Shown one piece after another: positions 25,881-35,135 of a stretch of 57,710 nucleotides of DNA (within the stretch, counting starts at the first letter, position 1; each line of letters opens with the position of its first letter). The translations under genes and the position numbers were made by a program. The notes beneath the pieces are model-generated. The model saw only the letters and a program-made list of their open reading frames with translations, was not told where the DNA came from and did not search any database. Source of the stretch: CAZWSC01 sp964636385 (GTDB lineage: Bacteria > Eisenbacteria > RBG-16-71-46 > CAIMUX01). Location: the NCBI GenBank assembly GCA_964636385.1, contig CAZWSC010000068.1, forward strand, positions 1-57,710. The letters are read 5' to 3'.

Positions 25881-27653
25881 TCACATCCCCCATACAAGCA
25901 GGGTAAGAGGAACCGCGACGGCAATCACCGTCACGGTGAGCGGCAGCCCTACCCTCCAATAATCTCCGAACCTGTAACCTCCCGGACCCATGACCAGGGT
26001 GTTGGACTGATGCCCGATCGGCGTGAGGAACGAGCACGAGGCAGCCACGGCGACAGCCATCAGGAAAGGATCCAGCGAAACCCCGAAGCCCGCGGCAAGG
26101 GCCGCCGCGATCGGCGCCATCAGCAACGCGGCCGCTGCGTTGTTCACCACATTCGACAATGTTTGTGTGACGACGAAGAGCACGACCAGCGCGGCAACAG
26201 GCGGCCAGGATCCGCCCAGCGCCAGAAGCCCGTCGGCGACCATCTGCGCCCCTCCGCTGGTGTCCAGCGCCCCGCCCACGGGGATCATCGCGGCCAGGAG
26301 CACGATGATCGGCCAGTCGATCCCGTTGTACGCCTCGCGCAGCGGAAGGATGCCTGTCAGCACCGTACAGACCGCCGCCATCGTCAGCGCGACCGGGGCG
26401 GACAGCCATCCCAGAAGCATGGTCACGACGGCAGCGGCGAAAATCAGCACGGAAAGGATGAGCCGCCTGGGGCGGCCGAGCGTCAGGTTGCGGCTCGCAA
26501 GGGGCAGGCAGCCCATCGCGGGCAGGGCCTCCGCGACATCGGACTCATCCCCCTGCAGGAGCAGCACGTCGCCCGCCTTGAAGCGGATCCTGCCCAGGCG
26601 CTGCTTCAGCCTGCCTCCGTCGCGCGCCACTGCCAGGAGACGCAGACCGTGGCGGTCGAGCAGGCGGACCTGCGTGACGGTGCGATTGATCAGCCGGGAG
26701 TCAGGCCTGATCACCGCCTCAACGATCTGCAGATCCTCGGACTCGGCGAGCTTCTCGGCGAATCTCTCGCTGCCGGCGAGCTTGAAGCCGCTCTTCTCCT
26801 CGATGAGCTGAAGCTCCTCGGGCTCCGCTTCCACCAGCAGCACATCCCCAGGCTTGATTGCGCCGAAGAACGCGTGGCCCGGATAGCGCTTCTCCCCGCG
26901 AAGGACGGCAACTATCGGCACGGGCTCACCGCATGCCTGCTGCAGTTCCAGCAGCGTCCATCCCACCGCCTTCGCGTCCTCGCCCACCTCAAGCTCACCC
27001 AGGTAGTCGGATGTCTCGAAGAGCTCATCCGGAGATGCCTGCCCCTTGCGTTTCGGCGTAAGCCTCCAGCCGAGCAGGACCAGGAAGATAAGGCCTGCGA
27101 CCATCACGGTGCCGCCGACCGGGAGAAAGGAGAACATGCCGTAGGGCGTGCCCGTCTGCTCGGCACGATACGTCGAGACGATGATGTTGGGTGGCGTGCC
27201 GATGAGGGTCATCAGCCCGCCCAGCAGGGAGCCGAAAGCGAGCGGCATCAGCAGGCGGGATGGCTGGCGGCCGTGACGGCGGGCCATGCGCAACGCCACC
27301 GGCATCAGCAGGGCCAGCGCCCCGACGTTGTTCATGAAGGCGGAGAGGACCGCCACCGCGCCGCTGAGGACCAGCACCTGGACCATCAGATTGCCGCCTG
27401 CCTTCAGGGTCAGCCGTGCGATCCAGTCCACGAGGCCTGAGTATTGGAAGCCGCGGCTGAGCACCAGAACCGCGGCAACCGTGATCACCGCAGGATGGCC
27501 GAATCCGGCGAAGGCCATGCCCGGCGCCACGACGCCGGTCAGAACGCATGCGAATAGAGCCAGCAGGGCGACCAGGTCGTATCTGATCGCCCCCCAGATG
27601 AAACCTCCCAGGGTCAGCCCGAGGATAATGAAGACGAGGGTTGCTTCGTTCAT
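25881..27653 (-). CDS. SLC13-family permease with two TrkA-C (RCK_C) domains
   Basis: The protein is about 590 residues and hydrophobic at both ends. The N-terminal transport half contains FMNNVGALALLMPVA and LIGTPPNIIVS; the C-terminal half contains TLSNVVNNAAAALLMAPIA and FLTPIGHQSNTLVMGPGGY, the paired helical-hairpin motifs of the DASS/SLC13 fold. Between them (about 200-400) lie two soluble RCK_C domains (YPGHAFFGAIKPGDVLLVEAE and RIRFKAGDVLLLQGDE). Members move anions such as sulfate, dicarboxylates or molybdate with Na+; the substrate here is unknown. The ATG at 27653 is used because the upstream frame is an Arg-rich unconserved extension. The stop is one base before the mscS start. 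Upstream lies the LolA-like gene after 28 bases. Confidence 0.9.
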   Translation of the reverse strand: MNEATLVFIILGLTLGGFIWGAIRYDLVALLALFACVLTGVVAPGMAFAGFGHPAVITVAAVLVLSRGFQYSGLVDWIARLTLKAGGNLMVQVLVLSGAVAVLSAFMNNVGALALLMPVALRMARRHGRQPSRLLMPLAFGSLLGGLMTLIGTPPNIIVSTYRAEQTGTPYGMFSFLPVGGTVMVAGLIFLVLLGWRLTPKRKGQASPDELFETSDYLGELEVGEDAKAVGWTLLELQQACGEPVPIVAVLRGEKRYPGHAFFGAIKPGDVLLVEAEPEELQLIEEKSGFKLAGSERFAEKLAESEDLQIVEAVIRPDSRLINRTVTQVRLLDRHGLRLLAVARDGGRLKQRLGRIRFKAGDVLLLQGDESDVAEALPAMGCLPLASRNLTLGRPRRLILSVLIFAAAVVTMLLGWLSAPVALTMAAVCTVLTGILPLREAYNGIDWPIIVLLAAMIPVGGALDTSGGAQMVADGLLALGGSWPPVAALVVLFVVTQTLSNVVNNAAAALLMAPIAAALAAGFGVSLDPFLMAVAVAASCSFLTPIGHQSNTLVMGPGGYRFGDYWRVGLPLTVTVIAVAVPLTLLVWGM

Positions 27654-27681
27654 GGTGCAGGCGAAGCTCCGCCTCTCCCTC

Positions 27682-28500
27682 CTACTTCTCCTCCGCCGCC
27701 TTCTTCTCCACCAGCGCCCGGATCTCGGCCGGGAGGGCAAAGCGATCCGACGGGATCTCGGCGTTGATCGCGACGCTGTCTATGACACTGACCATCTCCT
27801 GCATCTGCATGACCAGCTGCCGGGTTTTGAAGGGGATCATGAGACCGCCGACCTTGCGGTAGTCTGAGAGGAAGCTCTCGATCGGGATCTCGCCCATATC
27901 GGTCTTCATGATCATCTCCATCTTGAGCAGAAGACCTGTCTCCACGTCGTAGTAGTGTGTCTCGACCTGACCCTCGTGGGGTGTGAGAGCCACCTTGTGG
28001 CAGAGGTTGCCGTCAACCTCCTCCCTGCCCACTGTCTCAGCCTCCGAGTAGTGCTTCCGCCAGTTGACGAGGCCATCGATGTCGTTCTGCCTCGCACTGA
28101 CCGCCCGCTCTTCACCGTCCTTGAGGTTCGGGCCGGTCATGGCGGAGTTCTCCCAGAAGTGCTCGCCGTCGCTGCCGGAGAGGATCTGCCCGAGGGCCGG
28201 TGAGGTGATCTCCGTATACGTCAGGTTCGGTCGGGCCGCCCAGCTCCTGAGGGACGCTTCAATGCCCATCGCGGGAAGGCTGAACGTGCCCGAGGTGTAC
28301 CGGGTCTCGACCGCCTTCATGGCGTCCGCTCCGCCCATGGCCTCGACCGCCCTGTCCAGGATCGTCCCGGCATCCGGGAGTGCTTCCTCTTCCCCCGAAT
28401 GCACAGGTGCCGTCAGTATGCAGAGACTGAGAACCACCATGACGGCGGCCCAGGCCCGGTTGTTCCGGCTCTCAGGTGACAGACTGCTCCGTTCGATCAT
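27682..28500 (-). CDS. LolA-like outer-membrane lipoprotein-sorting fold protein
   Basis: The 272-residue product has a signal peptide (NRAWAAVMVVLSLCILTAPVHS). It then has a mostly beta-stranded body typical of the LolA/LolB/MucB-like half-barrel: ILDRAVEAMGGADAMKAVETRYTSGTF, IEASLRSWAARPNL, ETHYYDVETGLLLKMEM, SDYRKVGGLMIPFKTRQ. Proteins of this type are common near secreted peptidases in Gram-negative bacteria and may bind lipid or lipoprotein acyl chains; function here is not known. GGAGG lies six bases before the second in-frame ATG at 28500, so that start is used rather than 28506. It lies 33 bases after the S41 peptidase gene, probably in one operon. Confidence 0.75.
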   Translation of the reverse strand: MIERSSLSPESRNNRAWAAVMVVLSLCILTAPVHSGEEEALPDAGTILDRAVEAMGGADAMKAVETRYTSGTFSLPAMGIEASLRSWAARPNLTYTEITSPALGQILSGSDGEHFWENSAMTGPNLKDGEERAVSARQNDIDGLVNWRKHYSEAETVGREEVDGNLCHKVALTPHEGQVETHYYDVETGLLLKMEMIMKTDMGEIPIESFLSDYRKVGGLMIPFKTRQLVMQMQEMVSVIDSVAINAEIPSDRFALPAEIRALVEKKAAEEK

Positions 28501-28533
28501 CTCCATCCTCCTCGTTTCATTGTCTTCCCAGGG

Positions 28534-29892
28534 TCAGCCCCCGGTGCGGATCCAGGCCATCGCGGCCTCCAGAACCGCATCCCGTCCCGCCTGCAGATCC
28601 GTGCGGCTCATCTCGACCGGATCCGTCGGCTCGACACCGTCCCCCTCCAGGACATCGCCTGAGTACGAGATATAGTTGGCAACTGCGTACTGGAAGCCGT
28701 CCCCGTTGGGCAGGCGCTCGATCATGGACGGCAGCGCGGCTCCCGCTGTTCTCTGGCCGAAGACTCTCGCCCTCTCCAGGTCCTTCAGGCCGCCGGCCAT
28801 GATCTCCGATGTGGAGGCGCTGACGCAATCCACCAGGATGGCTACAGGCCCGTCGTATGTCACAGCCCGCGGGCTCACCGTGAACCTGACCTCGTTGTCG
28901 CGGAGGTACATCGTCCCCAGGTTCCGGCCCCTCTCGGAGATGAACCAGCCCGACATCCCCATGGCCATGGCGCCGATCCCACCAATGTTGCCGCGCAGGT
29001 CCACGATCACGCCGGTTGCGCCGAGATTCTCCCCCATCGCCTGGTTGTACGCCCCCATGATCCGCCCGGGATCCATGAACATGCTGAACGCGAAGTAGAG
29101 GATGTCATCGTCCACAATCCGGGACTCGTACCAGACGTTCGATGAGGGGAGATTGCCGAACTCGGCCTTCTCTCCGCGAAGCGGCGCCAGGGTCAGGTTG
29201 ATCGACACCTCCTGATCGTTCTCATCGAGCAGACGGAACCCCACCTCCATGCCGACCGGCCCGCGGAACCTGCCTATGACAGCCATGTTGACCATCGCGC
29301 AGGCATCCTGACCAAGTTCCTCCTGCACGCGCTCGATCAGATCCGGGATTTCCACGTCTCCGGCCTTCCTCACTATCCACCCGGTTCGCACACCCGCATC
29401 TTCGGCGGGAGAGCCCGGATGCACGCGCCAGATGACAGCCCTGCCATCGATGACCCGGGTCTCGAAACCGGGCGACGCGTCCCGCGCGGATTCCCCGTCC
29501 GGTCCGGCGATGTCGGAGTAGAGGTCGGCGGGGAATATGCCGAAGTGCGACTGCCCGAGTTTCATGATCATGTCGTTCATCACCTGCCGCGCCTGGCCGC
29601 GGGTTACCGCGCTCTCCACCTTCGGCCGCAGCGAGTCGCGCACCGCCCCCCAGTCAAGCCCGCCGAGCTCCGGATCCCAATGCCTGTCGCGGACTGTTTC
29701 CCAGACGTAGTCGAACGACTCGAGCTGCAGCTCGCGCTCCCGGCTCGTCAGCGGCGCGGGCTGCGGTGCTCTCGTGCACCCCTGGATCAGCATCGCGGCA
29801 ACCAGGACCGCCAGCGCCGCCGCAGGCAGAAGGCCTCCCGGCGATTTCCTGCGCGGGCGGTTCTCAGGGCCCGCGTGTGGTGTTCTCTGCAT
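28534..29892 (-). CDS. S41-family (C-terminal processing-like) peptidase, lipoprotein
   Basis: The 452-residue product begins with a basic N-region, a hydrophobic stretch and lipobox LIQG-C39, so it is a lipoprotein. A helical N-domain (FDYVWETVRDRHWDPELGGLDW) comes first, a PDZ domain follows at about 135-210 (VHPGSPAEDAGVRTGWIV), then the S41 catalytic domain: VIVDLRGNIGGIG, ILVDCVSASTSEIMAGGLKD with the nucleophile Ser, and VFGQRTAGAALPS. The usual Lys after the T-x-G turn of CtpA is absent, as in tricorn-like members. GDGVEPTDPVE closes the domain. It should cleave envelope proteins. A GGGGGAAG ribosome site precedes the ATG. It is the first gene of the minus-strand series and is divergent from the HAD gene. 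Confidence 0.88.
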   Translation of the reverse strand: MQRTPHAGPENRPRRKSPGGLLPAAALAVLVAAMLIQGCTRAPQPAPLTSRERELQLESFDYVWETVRDRHWDPELGGLDWGAVRDSLRPKVESAVTRGQARQVMNDMIMKLGQSHFGIFPADLYSDIAGPDGESARDASPGFETRVIDGRAVIWRVHPGSPAEDAGVRTGWIVRKAGDVEIPDLIERVQEELGQDACAMVNMAVIGRFRGPVGMEVGFRLLDENDQEVSINLTLAPLRGEKAEFGNLPSSNVWYESRIVDDDILYFAFSMFMDPGRIMGAYNQAMGENLGATGVIVDLRGNIGGIGAMAMGMSGWFISERGRNLGTMYLRDNEVRFTVSPRAVTYDGPVAILVDCVSASTSEIMAGGLKDLERARVFGQRTAGAALPSMIERLPNGDGFQYAVANYISYSGDVLEGDGVEPTDPVEMSRTDLQAGRDAVLEAAMAWIRTGG

Positions 29893-30061
29893 CGTGCTTC
29901 CCCCGGTTTTTTACCCGATGGCGGCCGTCGCTTCCCGCAGGGACCCTGAGCCGACCGCGCTCCGAAGCCGGGAGTATGGGGCAGGGAACGCCGCGATGCC
30001 AGTGTCGACGGGCCGCCGGCATTCTGCCCCAAAGGAGCCGGCGGTGTGTTATCGTCCCGGA

Positions 30062-30760
30062 ATGCTCGACCCGGGCGACATCCAGCTGTGCTGCTTCGAC
30101 AACGACGGCACCCTTTTCGCCTCCCACGAGGTGGCAAACCCGGCCATCCAGCGCTGCTTCGTGCGATTCTGCGCGGGGTATGGGCTGCAGATGGAGCCGC
30201 CCTCTGACGAGGAGATATGCCGCCTGACCGGGCAGCCGGGGCACACCTTCTACCGCGAGATCCTGCCTGAACCGCTTCGCGACCACTCTGCCAGGTTCCG
30301 CGAGGAGTGCCTGAAGGAGGAGGTCGTCGAGATCGAGGCCAGGGGAAGGCTCTTCCCGGGTGTCGAGGAGATGCTGCTCGAACTGCGCGCCGCCGGCCGC
30401 AGGACCGCGATCGTGACGAACGCGGGCGAAGTCTACATCGAGGCTGTGCGCCGCAAAGCCGGGTACGAACGACTGATGGACGGCATCTACCACTTCGGCC
30501 GCAACGGCCTGCGGAGCAAGGAGGCCATGATCCGCACCGCGCTCGACGAACTCGACTGCGAGACGGCCCTCATGGTGGGGGACCGCGCGAGCGACCGCGA
30601 GGGGGCGAAAGGGGCCGGAGTGCCCTTCATCGGTTGTCTCTACGGCTACGGCGAACCCTCGGAGCTCGAGGGCGCGAGCTTCCTGGTTCGGGATGTCGGG
30701 GAGTTGCGGCGCCTGCTGAACCCGTCGCTGACCAGATCAAACCCTCCTGGAGCGCCTTGA
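30062..30760 (+). CDS. HAD-superfamily hydrolase (phosphoglycolate-phosphatase-like)
   Basis: A 232-residue haloacid-dehalogenase fold protein with all four motifs: CFDNDGTL (nucleophile Asp and acid Asp), IVTNA (motif II), the Lys in GLRSKEAMI (motif III) and MVGDRASDREGAKGAG (motif IV). The alpha-helical cap between motifs I and II matches the C1 type of Gph/beta-phosphoglucomutase relatives. Substrate is unknown; phosphoglycolate or a sugar phosphate is typical. No Shine-Dalgarno precedes the ATG. A TATCGT box at 30050-30055 would place transcription at or within one base of the ATG, so the message may be leaderless. The promoter of the next gene overlaps its stop. Confidence 0.88.
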   Translation: MLDPGDIQLCCFDNDGTLFASHEVANPAIQRCFVRFCAGYGLQMEPPSDEEICRLTGQPGHTFYREILPEPLRDHSARFREECLKEEVVEIEARGRLFPGVEEMLLELRAAGRRTAIVTNAGEVYIEAVRRKAGYERLMDGIYHFGRNGLRSKEAMIRTALDELDCETALMVGDRASDREGAKGAGVPFIGCLYGYGEPSELEGASFLVRDVGELRRLLNPSLTRSNPPGAP

Positions 30761-30785
30761 CACTTGACCGGCACACGCCTAACCT
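30757..30785 (+). promoter_or_regulatory. Candidate promoter of the TPR lipoprotein gene
   Basis: A perfect TTGACA (30757-30762) is followed after 17 bases by TAACCT (30780-30785), a weak -10. It overlaps the HAD stop codon and lies about 70 bases before the ATG at 30854. Confidence 0.45.
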
Positions 30786-30853
30786 GTTGCTCGCAGCGCC
30801 CTCCGGGTGAGGGCCCACTCTGTGGACAAGAAACGGGAAGCGAGGTAGCGATC

Positions 30854-32422
30854 ATGCGACGCTGGAGCCTACTGGCTGCCCTCCTGGGCGTTTTCCTGCT
30901 CATCATGTGGGCGGGTTGCAGCAATCCGAATCTTGCGGGAGGCAAGCTCCACTTCGACCAGGCGAGTCGTGAGGAGGATCCGGCCGAGAGGACAGCCCGC
31001 TTCCACCGAGCATTGGAGACCTTCAAGAAGGCGGTTAAGGAGATGCCCGAGAGCGGCGAGGCCAGGCACTGGCTCGGGCGTGCTTACGCCGAACTCGACA
31101 TGCCGGATTCCGCCTCGGCCAGTTTCGATGAGGCCCTCAGGCTGGATCCCCGCATGGTCGACGAACTGCGCGATACGCGCGAGCATTACTACAGCCGCAG
31201 GTACAACAGCGGCCTGGCATCGGCGGAAGAGGCCTTGAAGGCGCGTGCGGTCGGCGATGAAGAAGGTGCCGAGAATGCGTTTCGTGAGTCCCTTGAGGAG
31301 TTCAGGATTGCAACGATCTACCGCCCTGATCATGCCCAGCCATTCACCATGCGGGGAAAGGTCTACCTGAACCTGGGCGATGTGGACAGGGCGATCGATC
31401 TGCTCTCCAGCGCGAGGGAGATGGAGCCTACCGACCAGTCGATCCGGCGGGATCTCTTCCTCGTCTACCACGAGGAGGGGGACAAGGCATTCCAGGGCGC
31501 CTCCGTGGCGCTCCGGGACGATGACTCCACGAAGGCGCATACGAAGTTCCGGGAGGCGAGGGATTTCTACAACAAGGCCGACGAGGTCATGCCCGGGGAT
31601 CCGAACCTGAGCTTCCAGCTTGGACTGGCTGCCTACGAACTCGCCCAGCTTGAGCCGGACAACAGTCAGGAGCTTCTGGGAGAGGCAATCACCCGGTACG
31701 AGGAAGTCCTTGAGGACAACCCTGTCGATCTGGATGTCCTGTACAACCTGACCTTTGTCCTGAGGGACCTCGGCAGGTATGAGGAGGCCAGGGAGATAGC
31801 CGTGCGCCTTGTTGACCTGCGCCCCAAGGACGGCACATACCGCGACGTGCTGGGCCGGATTGAGGGCAGGCTCGGCAACCAGGATGCGCTGCTCAGCGGC
31901 ATCATGTTCGGACGGGCCCTCAGGGCCGGTATCCCCCAGGACGTGGGCAATGCCTCGGCCATGGCGGATCAGTACGGTGTTCAGGCGGACATCAAGCTCC
32001 GCTACCTGGAGAACGGGGCACCGGAAGAGATCCTGTTCCTGCAGGACATCGGAAGTGAAGAATACCTGATGTGGTTCTACTGGTCGCGCGGGCTGGCCTT
32101 CGGGTTCGTGCAGGGACGCCAGGAGTTTGTAAGCCAGTTCGCGCCCGCGGGCGTGCTCAAGGTGGACTCGCTGGACATCTCGACCCGGGGAATCTCCAAA
32201 TACCTTTCCGGCATTCTCTCCAACGGCGGCGTCCGCCGGTACGAGTATGTCAGGATCTTCTTCGATCTCTTCGATGAGAACGACGAACTCGTGGCGCGGA
32301 ACGTGATAGCCGAAGCCGACCAGCTGGAACCGCGGGGAGTCTGGAACTTCGAGGTTCTTCTGTCCGGTGAGAACCAGGAAGCCGCCGTGCGCGCCGAGGT
32401 GCTGGACATACTCGCATACTAG
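30854..32422 (+). CDS. Tetratricopeptide-repeat lipoprotein
   Basis: The 522-residue product has a lipoprotein signal (MRRWSLLAALLGVFLLIMWAGC, lipobox WAG-C22). Residues about 35-340 consist of TPR-type helix pairs: ARHWLGRAYAELDMPDSASASFDEALRLDP, FTMRGKVYLNLGDVDRAIDLL, LSFQLGLAAYELAQLEP, VLYNLTFVLRDLGRYEEAREIA. The last 160 residues are beta-rich (VRRYEYVRIFFDLFDENDELVARNV, WNFEVLL) and resemble an FxLYD-type domain. It is probably a periplasm-facing outer-membrane scaffold. GAGGTAGCGATC precedes the ATG. The promoter candidate at 30757 belongs to it. The KARI-like gene follows after 41 bases. Confidence 0.85.
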   Translation: MRRWSLLAALLGVFLLIMWAGCSNPNLAGGKLHFDQASREEDPAERTARFHRALETFKKAVKEMPESGEARHWLGRAYAELDMPDSASASFDEALRLDPRMVDELRDTREHYYSRRYNSGLASAEEALKARAVGDEEGAENAFRESLEEFRIATIYRPDHAQPFTMRGKVYLNLGDVDRAIDLLSSAREMEPTDQSIRRDLFLVYHEEGDKAFQGASVALRDDDSTKAHTKFREARDFYNKADEVMPGDPNLSFQLGLAAYELAQLEPDNSQELLGEAITRYEEVLEDNPVDLDVLYNLTFVLRDLGRYEEAREIAVRLVDLRPKDGTYRDVLGRIEGRLGNQDALLSGIMFGRALRAGIPQDVGNASAMADQYGVQADIKLRYLENGAPEEILFLQDIGSEEYLMWFYWSRGLAFGFVQGRQEFVSQFAPAGVLKVDSLDISTRGISKYLSGILSNGGVRRYEYVRIFFDLFDENDELVARNVIAEADQLEPRGVWNFEVLLSGENQEAAVRAEVLDILAY

Positions 32423-32463
32423 TCCTGGTCAGCCCAGGCCAGGTCCGCCCGAGGGAGCCGGCC

Positions 32464-33501
32464 ATGATGCAGATCCTCCGGGAAGGGGACTGCCCCCGGG
32501 ATTCCATCCGGGGGCTGACCGTCGGAGTTCTCGGTTACGGAAACCAGGGAAGGGCGCATGCCCTGAATCTCAGGGATTCCGGGCATGCCGTGATTGTGGG
32601 AGCGCGTGCGACCGGCCGATCCGCAAGCATTGCCTCGGCGGAGGGGTTCCATGTCGTCACTCCCGACACCCTCGCCCTTCAGGCTGATCTGATCGCGATA
32701 CTCACACCGGACGACACTCACCGCACCCTCGTGGAGTCGATTGCCGGCGCAATCCCCGGGTCGGCCATGCGCACCCGGGCCGCGGTTCTCGCCCACTCAT
32801 TCTCGCTGCTCTACGATCCGCCCCCGTTCCCGCCGGGCTGGGACGTCGTTGTCGTCGCCCCTTCCGGGCCAGGCGATCTTCTGCGGAAGAGGTACATAGA
32901 GGGGAGCGGGATCCCCGCCGTCTATGCCGTCCACGCGGATATCTCCGGAGAGGCTGATGCCCTGGGGAGGGCTTACGCCGCCGCCACAGGGTGCGCGCGG
33001 GCGGGCCTTCTTGTGACTACGCCGGCAACGGAGGCCGAGGTCGACCTGTTCGGGGAGCAGGCTGTCCTGTGCGGCGGCATGAACGCCTTGTGCACCGCAG
33101 CCTTCGATACGCTGGTGAAGGCCGGGTTTCCGGCGGAGATGGCATACCTGGAGTGCATCCAGCAGGTCCGCCTCACTGCCGAGTTGATGGAGCGACACGG
33201 GATCGAGGGGATGCGGCGGAGGATCAGTCCAACCGCCTTGTACGGAGATCTCTCCCGTGGCGGCCGTCTCATCGACGCTAAAGTCAGGGCGCGAATGGCC
33301 GATCTTCTTGACGAGATCCGCACCGGTAAGTTTGCGAGGGAGTGGCTGGCCAGGGCCGGCGATTCTCCCGGCTGGGCTGAGGAGGATCTGGCCCGAGCCC
33401 GTGCAGGCCTGCTTGAGGAAGCGGGCGATACGATCCGCAGCCTCTTCCGGGACAGGAGTTCGACGGACCGAAACGGCGCGGATCAGAGCGGCGCTCAGTA
33501 G
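32464..33501 (+). CDS. Ketol-acid reductoisomerase (IlvC) homologue with altered active site
   Basis: The 345-residue protein aligns with class I ketol-acid reductoisomerases throughout. It has the Rossmann motif GVLGYGNQGRAHALNLRDSG (21-40), VVVVAPSGPGDLLRKRYIEG, VDLFGEQAVLCGG, AYLECIQQVRL, SPTALYGD and FAREWL. Several essential residues are kept: His111, Asp194, Glu198 and Glu230. The catalytic Lys of the usual APKGPG is Ser134, and the second Glu of the usual ECLHE is Gln234. A standard KARI needs both for the acetolactate rearrangement, so this may have a different reductase or binding role. No ilvB/ilvN or other branched-chain gene is nearby. GAGGGAG precedes the ATG. It could follow the TPR gene in one transcript. 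Confidence 0.82.
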   Translation: MMQILREGDCPRDSIRGLTVGVLGYGNQGRAHALNLRDSGHAVIVGARATGRSASIASAEGFHVVTPDTLALQADLIAILTPDDTHRTLVESIAGAIPGSAMRTRAAVLAHSFSLLYDPPPFPPGWDVVVVAPSGPGDLLRKRYIEGSGIPAVYAVHADISGEADALGRAYAAATGCARAGLLVTTPATEAEVDLFGEQAVLCGGMNALCTAAFDTLVKAGFPAEMAYLECIQQVRLTAELMERHGIEGMRRRISPTALYGDLSRGGRLIDAKVRARMADLLDEIRTGKFAREWLARAGDSPGWAEEDLARARAGLLEEAGDTIRSLFRDRSSTDRNGADQSGAQ

Positions 33502-33809
33502 TGGAATCGGGCCGGGAGATCTCAATGCACCGTCATCCCGGGGTGCCGAGGAAAGGCGTTGACAGGGTGGGCCAGCTGGGATAGCTTCCGGACGTGCCCG
33601 GGTGGCGTTTTGCCCAGGCAGCCGATCGGCCGGTCCCGGACCCGGTTCTCTCCATAGATCCGAACGAAGACCGTCTCCTCCTGTCGGCGCCGATTTGATC
33701 GATCCAGTTCCCTGATGGCTGACATGTTCAAGGCTTCCGCCCGCCGGGCTCATGCATGACTGTCTGCCGTCACGATATCACCACATCACAAGAGAGTTTT
33801 TTTCCCGCC
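33502..33809. other. rho leader region
   Basis: About 300 bases between the KARI-like gene and rho. Besides the promoter at 33559, it contains pyrimidine-rich stretches and a run of seven T (33797-33803) just before the rho start. Rho genes are often autoregulated by termination within their leader, and this length fits. No separate gene is supported. Confidence 0.4.
33559..33587 (+). promoter_or_regulatory. Candidate rho promoter
   Basis: A perfect TTGACA (33559-33564) and a poor TAGCTT (33582-33587) lie 17 bases apart, about 220 bases before rho. The -10 match is weak, so it is tentative. Confidence 0.4.
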
Positions 33810-35135
33810 ATGAAGAACAATGCGACAGACAACGGTGTTGCCGAAACCCCGGTTCAGGCACCCGAACCCGCGGCAAACGCGTCCTCTCTCGACATCAGCG
33901 AGATGAAGCGCAAGACCGTGCCGGGCCTGATGAAGGTCGCGCAGGAGCTGGGTCTTCAGGCCGTCAGCGGCCTGCGCAAGCAGGACCTCATCTTCAAGAT
34001 CCTCGAAGCACAGACCCGGAAGAGCGGGCTGATCTTCTCCACGGGTGTGCTGGAGATCCTGCCCGAGGGGTACGGGTTCCTTCGCTCACCCGACTACAAC
34101 TACCTGCCAAGCGCGGACGACATCTATGTCTCCCCGTCCCAGATCAAGCGTTTCGATCTCCGCACGGGGGACACCGTGCAGGGACAGGTACGCCCGCCCA
34201 AGGACGGGGAGCGCTACTTCGCGCTGCTTCGCGTGGAGGCGGTCAACTTCGAGAGCCCCGAGGTGGCGAAGGATAAGACGATCTTCGACAACCTCACGCC
34301 GCTCTACCCCGAGGAGAAGCTGAACCTCGAGACGAAGAACCGCGACCTCTCGACACGGATCATCGATCTGCTCTCTCCCATCGGCAAGGGGCAGCGCGGG
34401 CTCATCGTCTCGCCCCCGAAGGCCGGGAAGACTATCATCCTGCAGAAGATCGCCAACGCGATCACGGAGAGCCATCCCGAGGTGATGCTCATCGTTCTGC
34501 TGATCGACGAACGGCCCGAGGAAGTCACCGACATGGAGCGCTCGGTCCAGGGGGAGGTTGTTTCGTCGACCTTCGATGAACCGGCCGAGCGTCATGTGCA
34601 GGTTGCCGAGATGGTAATCGAGAAGGCGCGCCGCCTTGTTGAACACAAGCGCGACGTGGTCATCCTGCTGGACTCGATCACGCGCCTGGCCCGTGCGTAC
34701 AACACGATCGTCCCGCATTCGGGCAAGATCCTCTCCGGAGGAGTGGACGCCAACGCACTGCACAGGCCCAAGCGCTTCTTCGGCGCCGCGCGGAACATCG
34801 AGGAGGGCGGCTCGCTGACGATCATGGCCACCGCCCTTATCGAGACGGGCTCCAGGATGGACGAGGTCATCTTCGAGGAGTTCAAGGGCACCGGAAACAT
34901 GGAGCTGGTGCTCGACCGCAAGCTCTCGGACAAGCGGATCTTCCCGGCGATCGATCTGAACCGCAGCGGCACCCGTCGCGAGGAGCTGCTCCTTCCCGAC
35001 GGCGACCTGCGGAAGATCTGGATCCTCCGGAAGTTCCTCTCCGAGATGAACGTCGTCGAGGCGATGGAATTCCTGATCGAGAAGATGAGCCAGACCAAGA
35101 CCAACCGGAAGTTCCTGGAGTCGATGAACGCCTGA
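33810..35135 (+). CDS. rho: Transcription termination factor Rho
   Basis: Rho is a hexameric RNA helicase that ends transcription at Rho-dependent sites. The 441-residue product shows an N-terminal Rho-N helix domain (MKRKTVPGLMKVAQELG), the primary RNA-binding CSD fold (GVLEILPEGYGFLRSPDYNYLPSADDIYVS), Walker A in SPPKAGKT, the Q-loop RNA-binding region around SGGVDANALHRPKRFFGAARN, and Walker B in VVILLDSITRLARAYN. The ATG at 33810 fits the family N terminus; an in-frame ATG at 33756 would add 18 residues, and neither has a convincing ribosome site (AGAGAG is nearest). Downstream rpmE, prfA, prmC and murA form a gene order seen in many bacteria. Confidence 0.96.
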   Translation: MKNNATDNGVAETPVQAPEPAANASSLDISEMKRKTVPGLMKVAQELGLQAVSGLRKQDLIFKILEAQTRKSGLIFSTGVLEILPEGYGFLRSPDYNYLPSADDIYVSPSQIKRFDLRTGDTVQGQVRPPKDGERYFALLRVEAVNFESPEVAKDKTIFDNLTPLYPEEKLNLETKNRDLSTRIIDLLSPIGKGQRGLIVSPPKAGKTIILQKIANAITESHPEVMLIVLLIDERPEEVTDMERSVQGEVVSSTFDEPAERHVQVAEMVIEKARRLVEHKRDVVILLDSITRLARAYNTIVPHSGKILSGGVDANALHRPKRFFGAARNIEEGGSLTIMATALIETGSRMDEVIFEEFKGTGNMELVLDRKLSDKRIFPAIDLNRSGTRREELLLPDGDLRKIWILRKFLSEMNVVEAMEFLIEKMSQTKTNRKFLESMNA

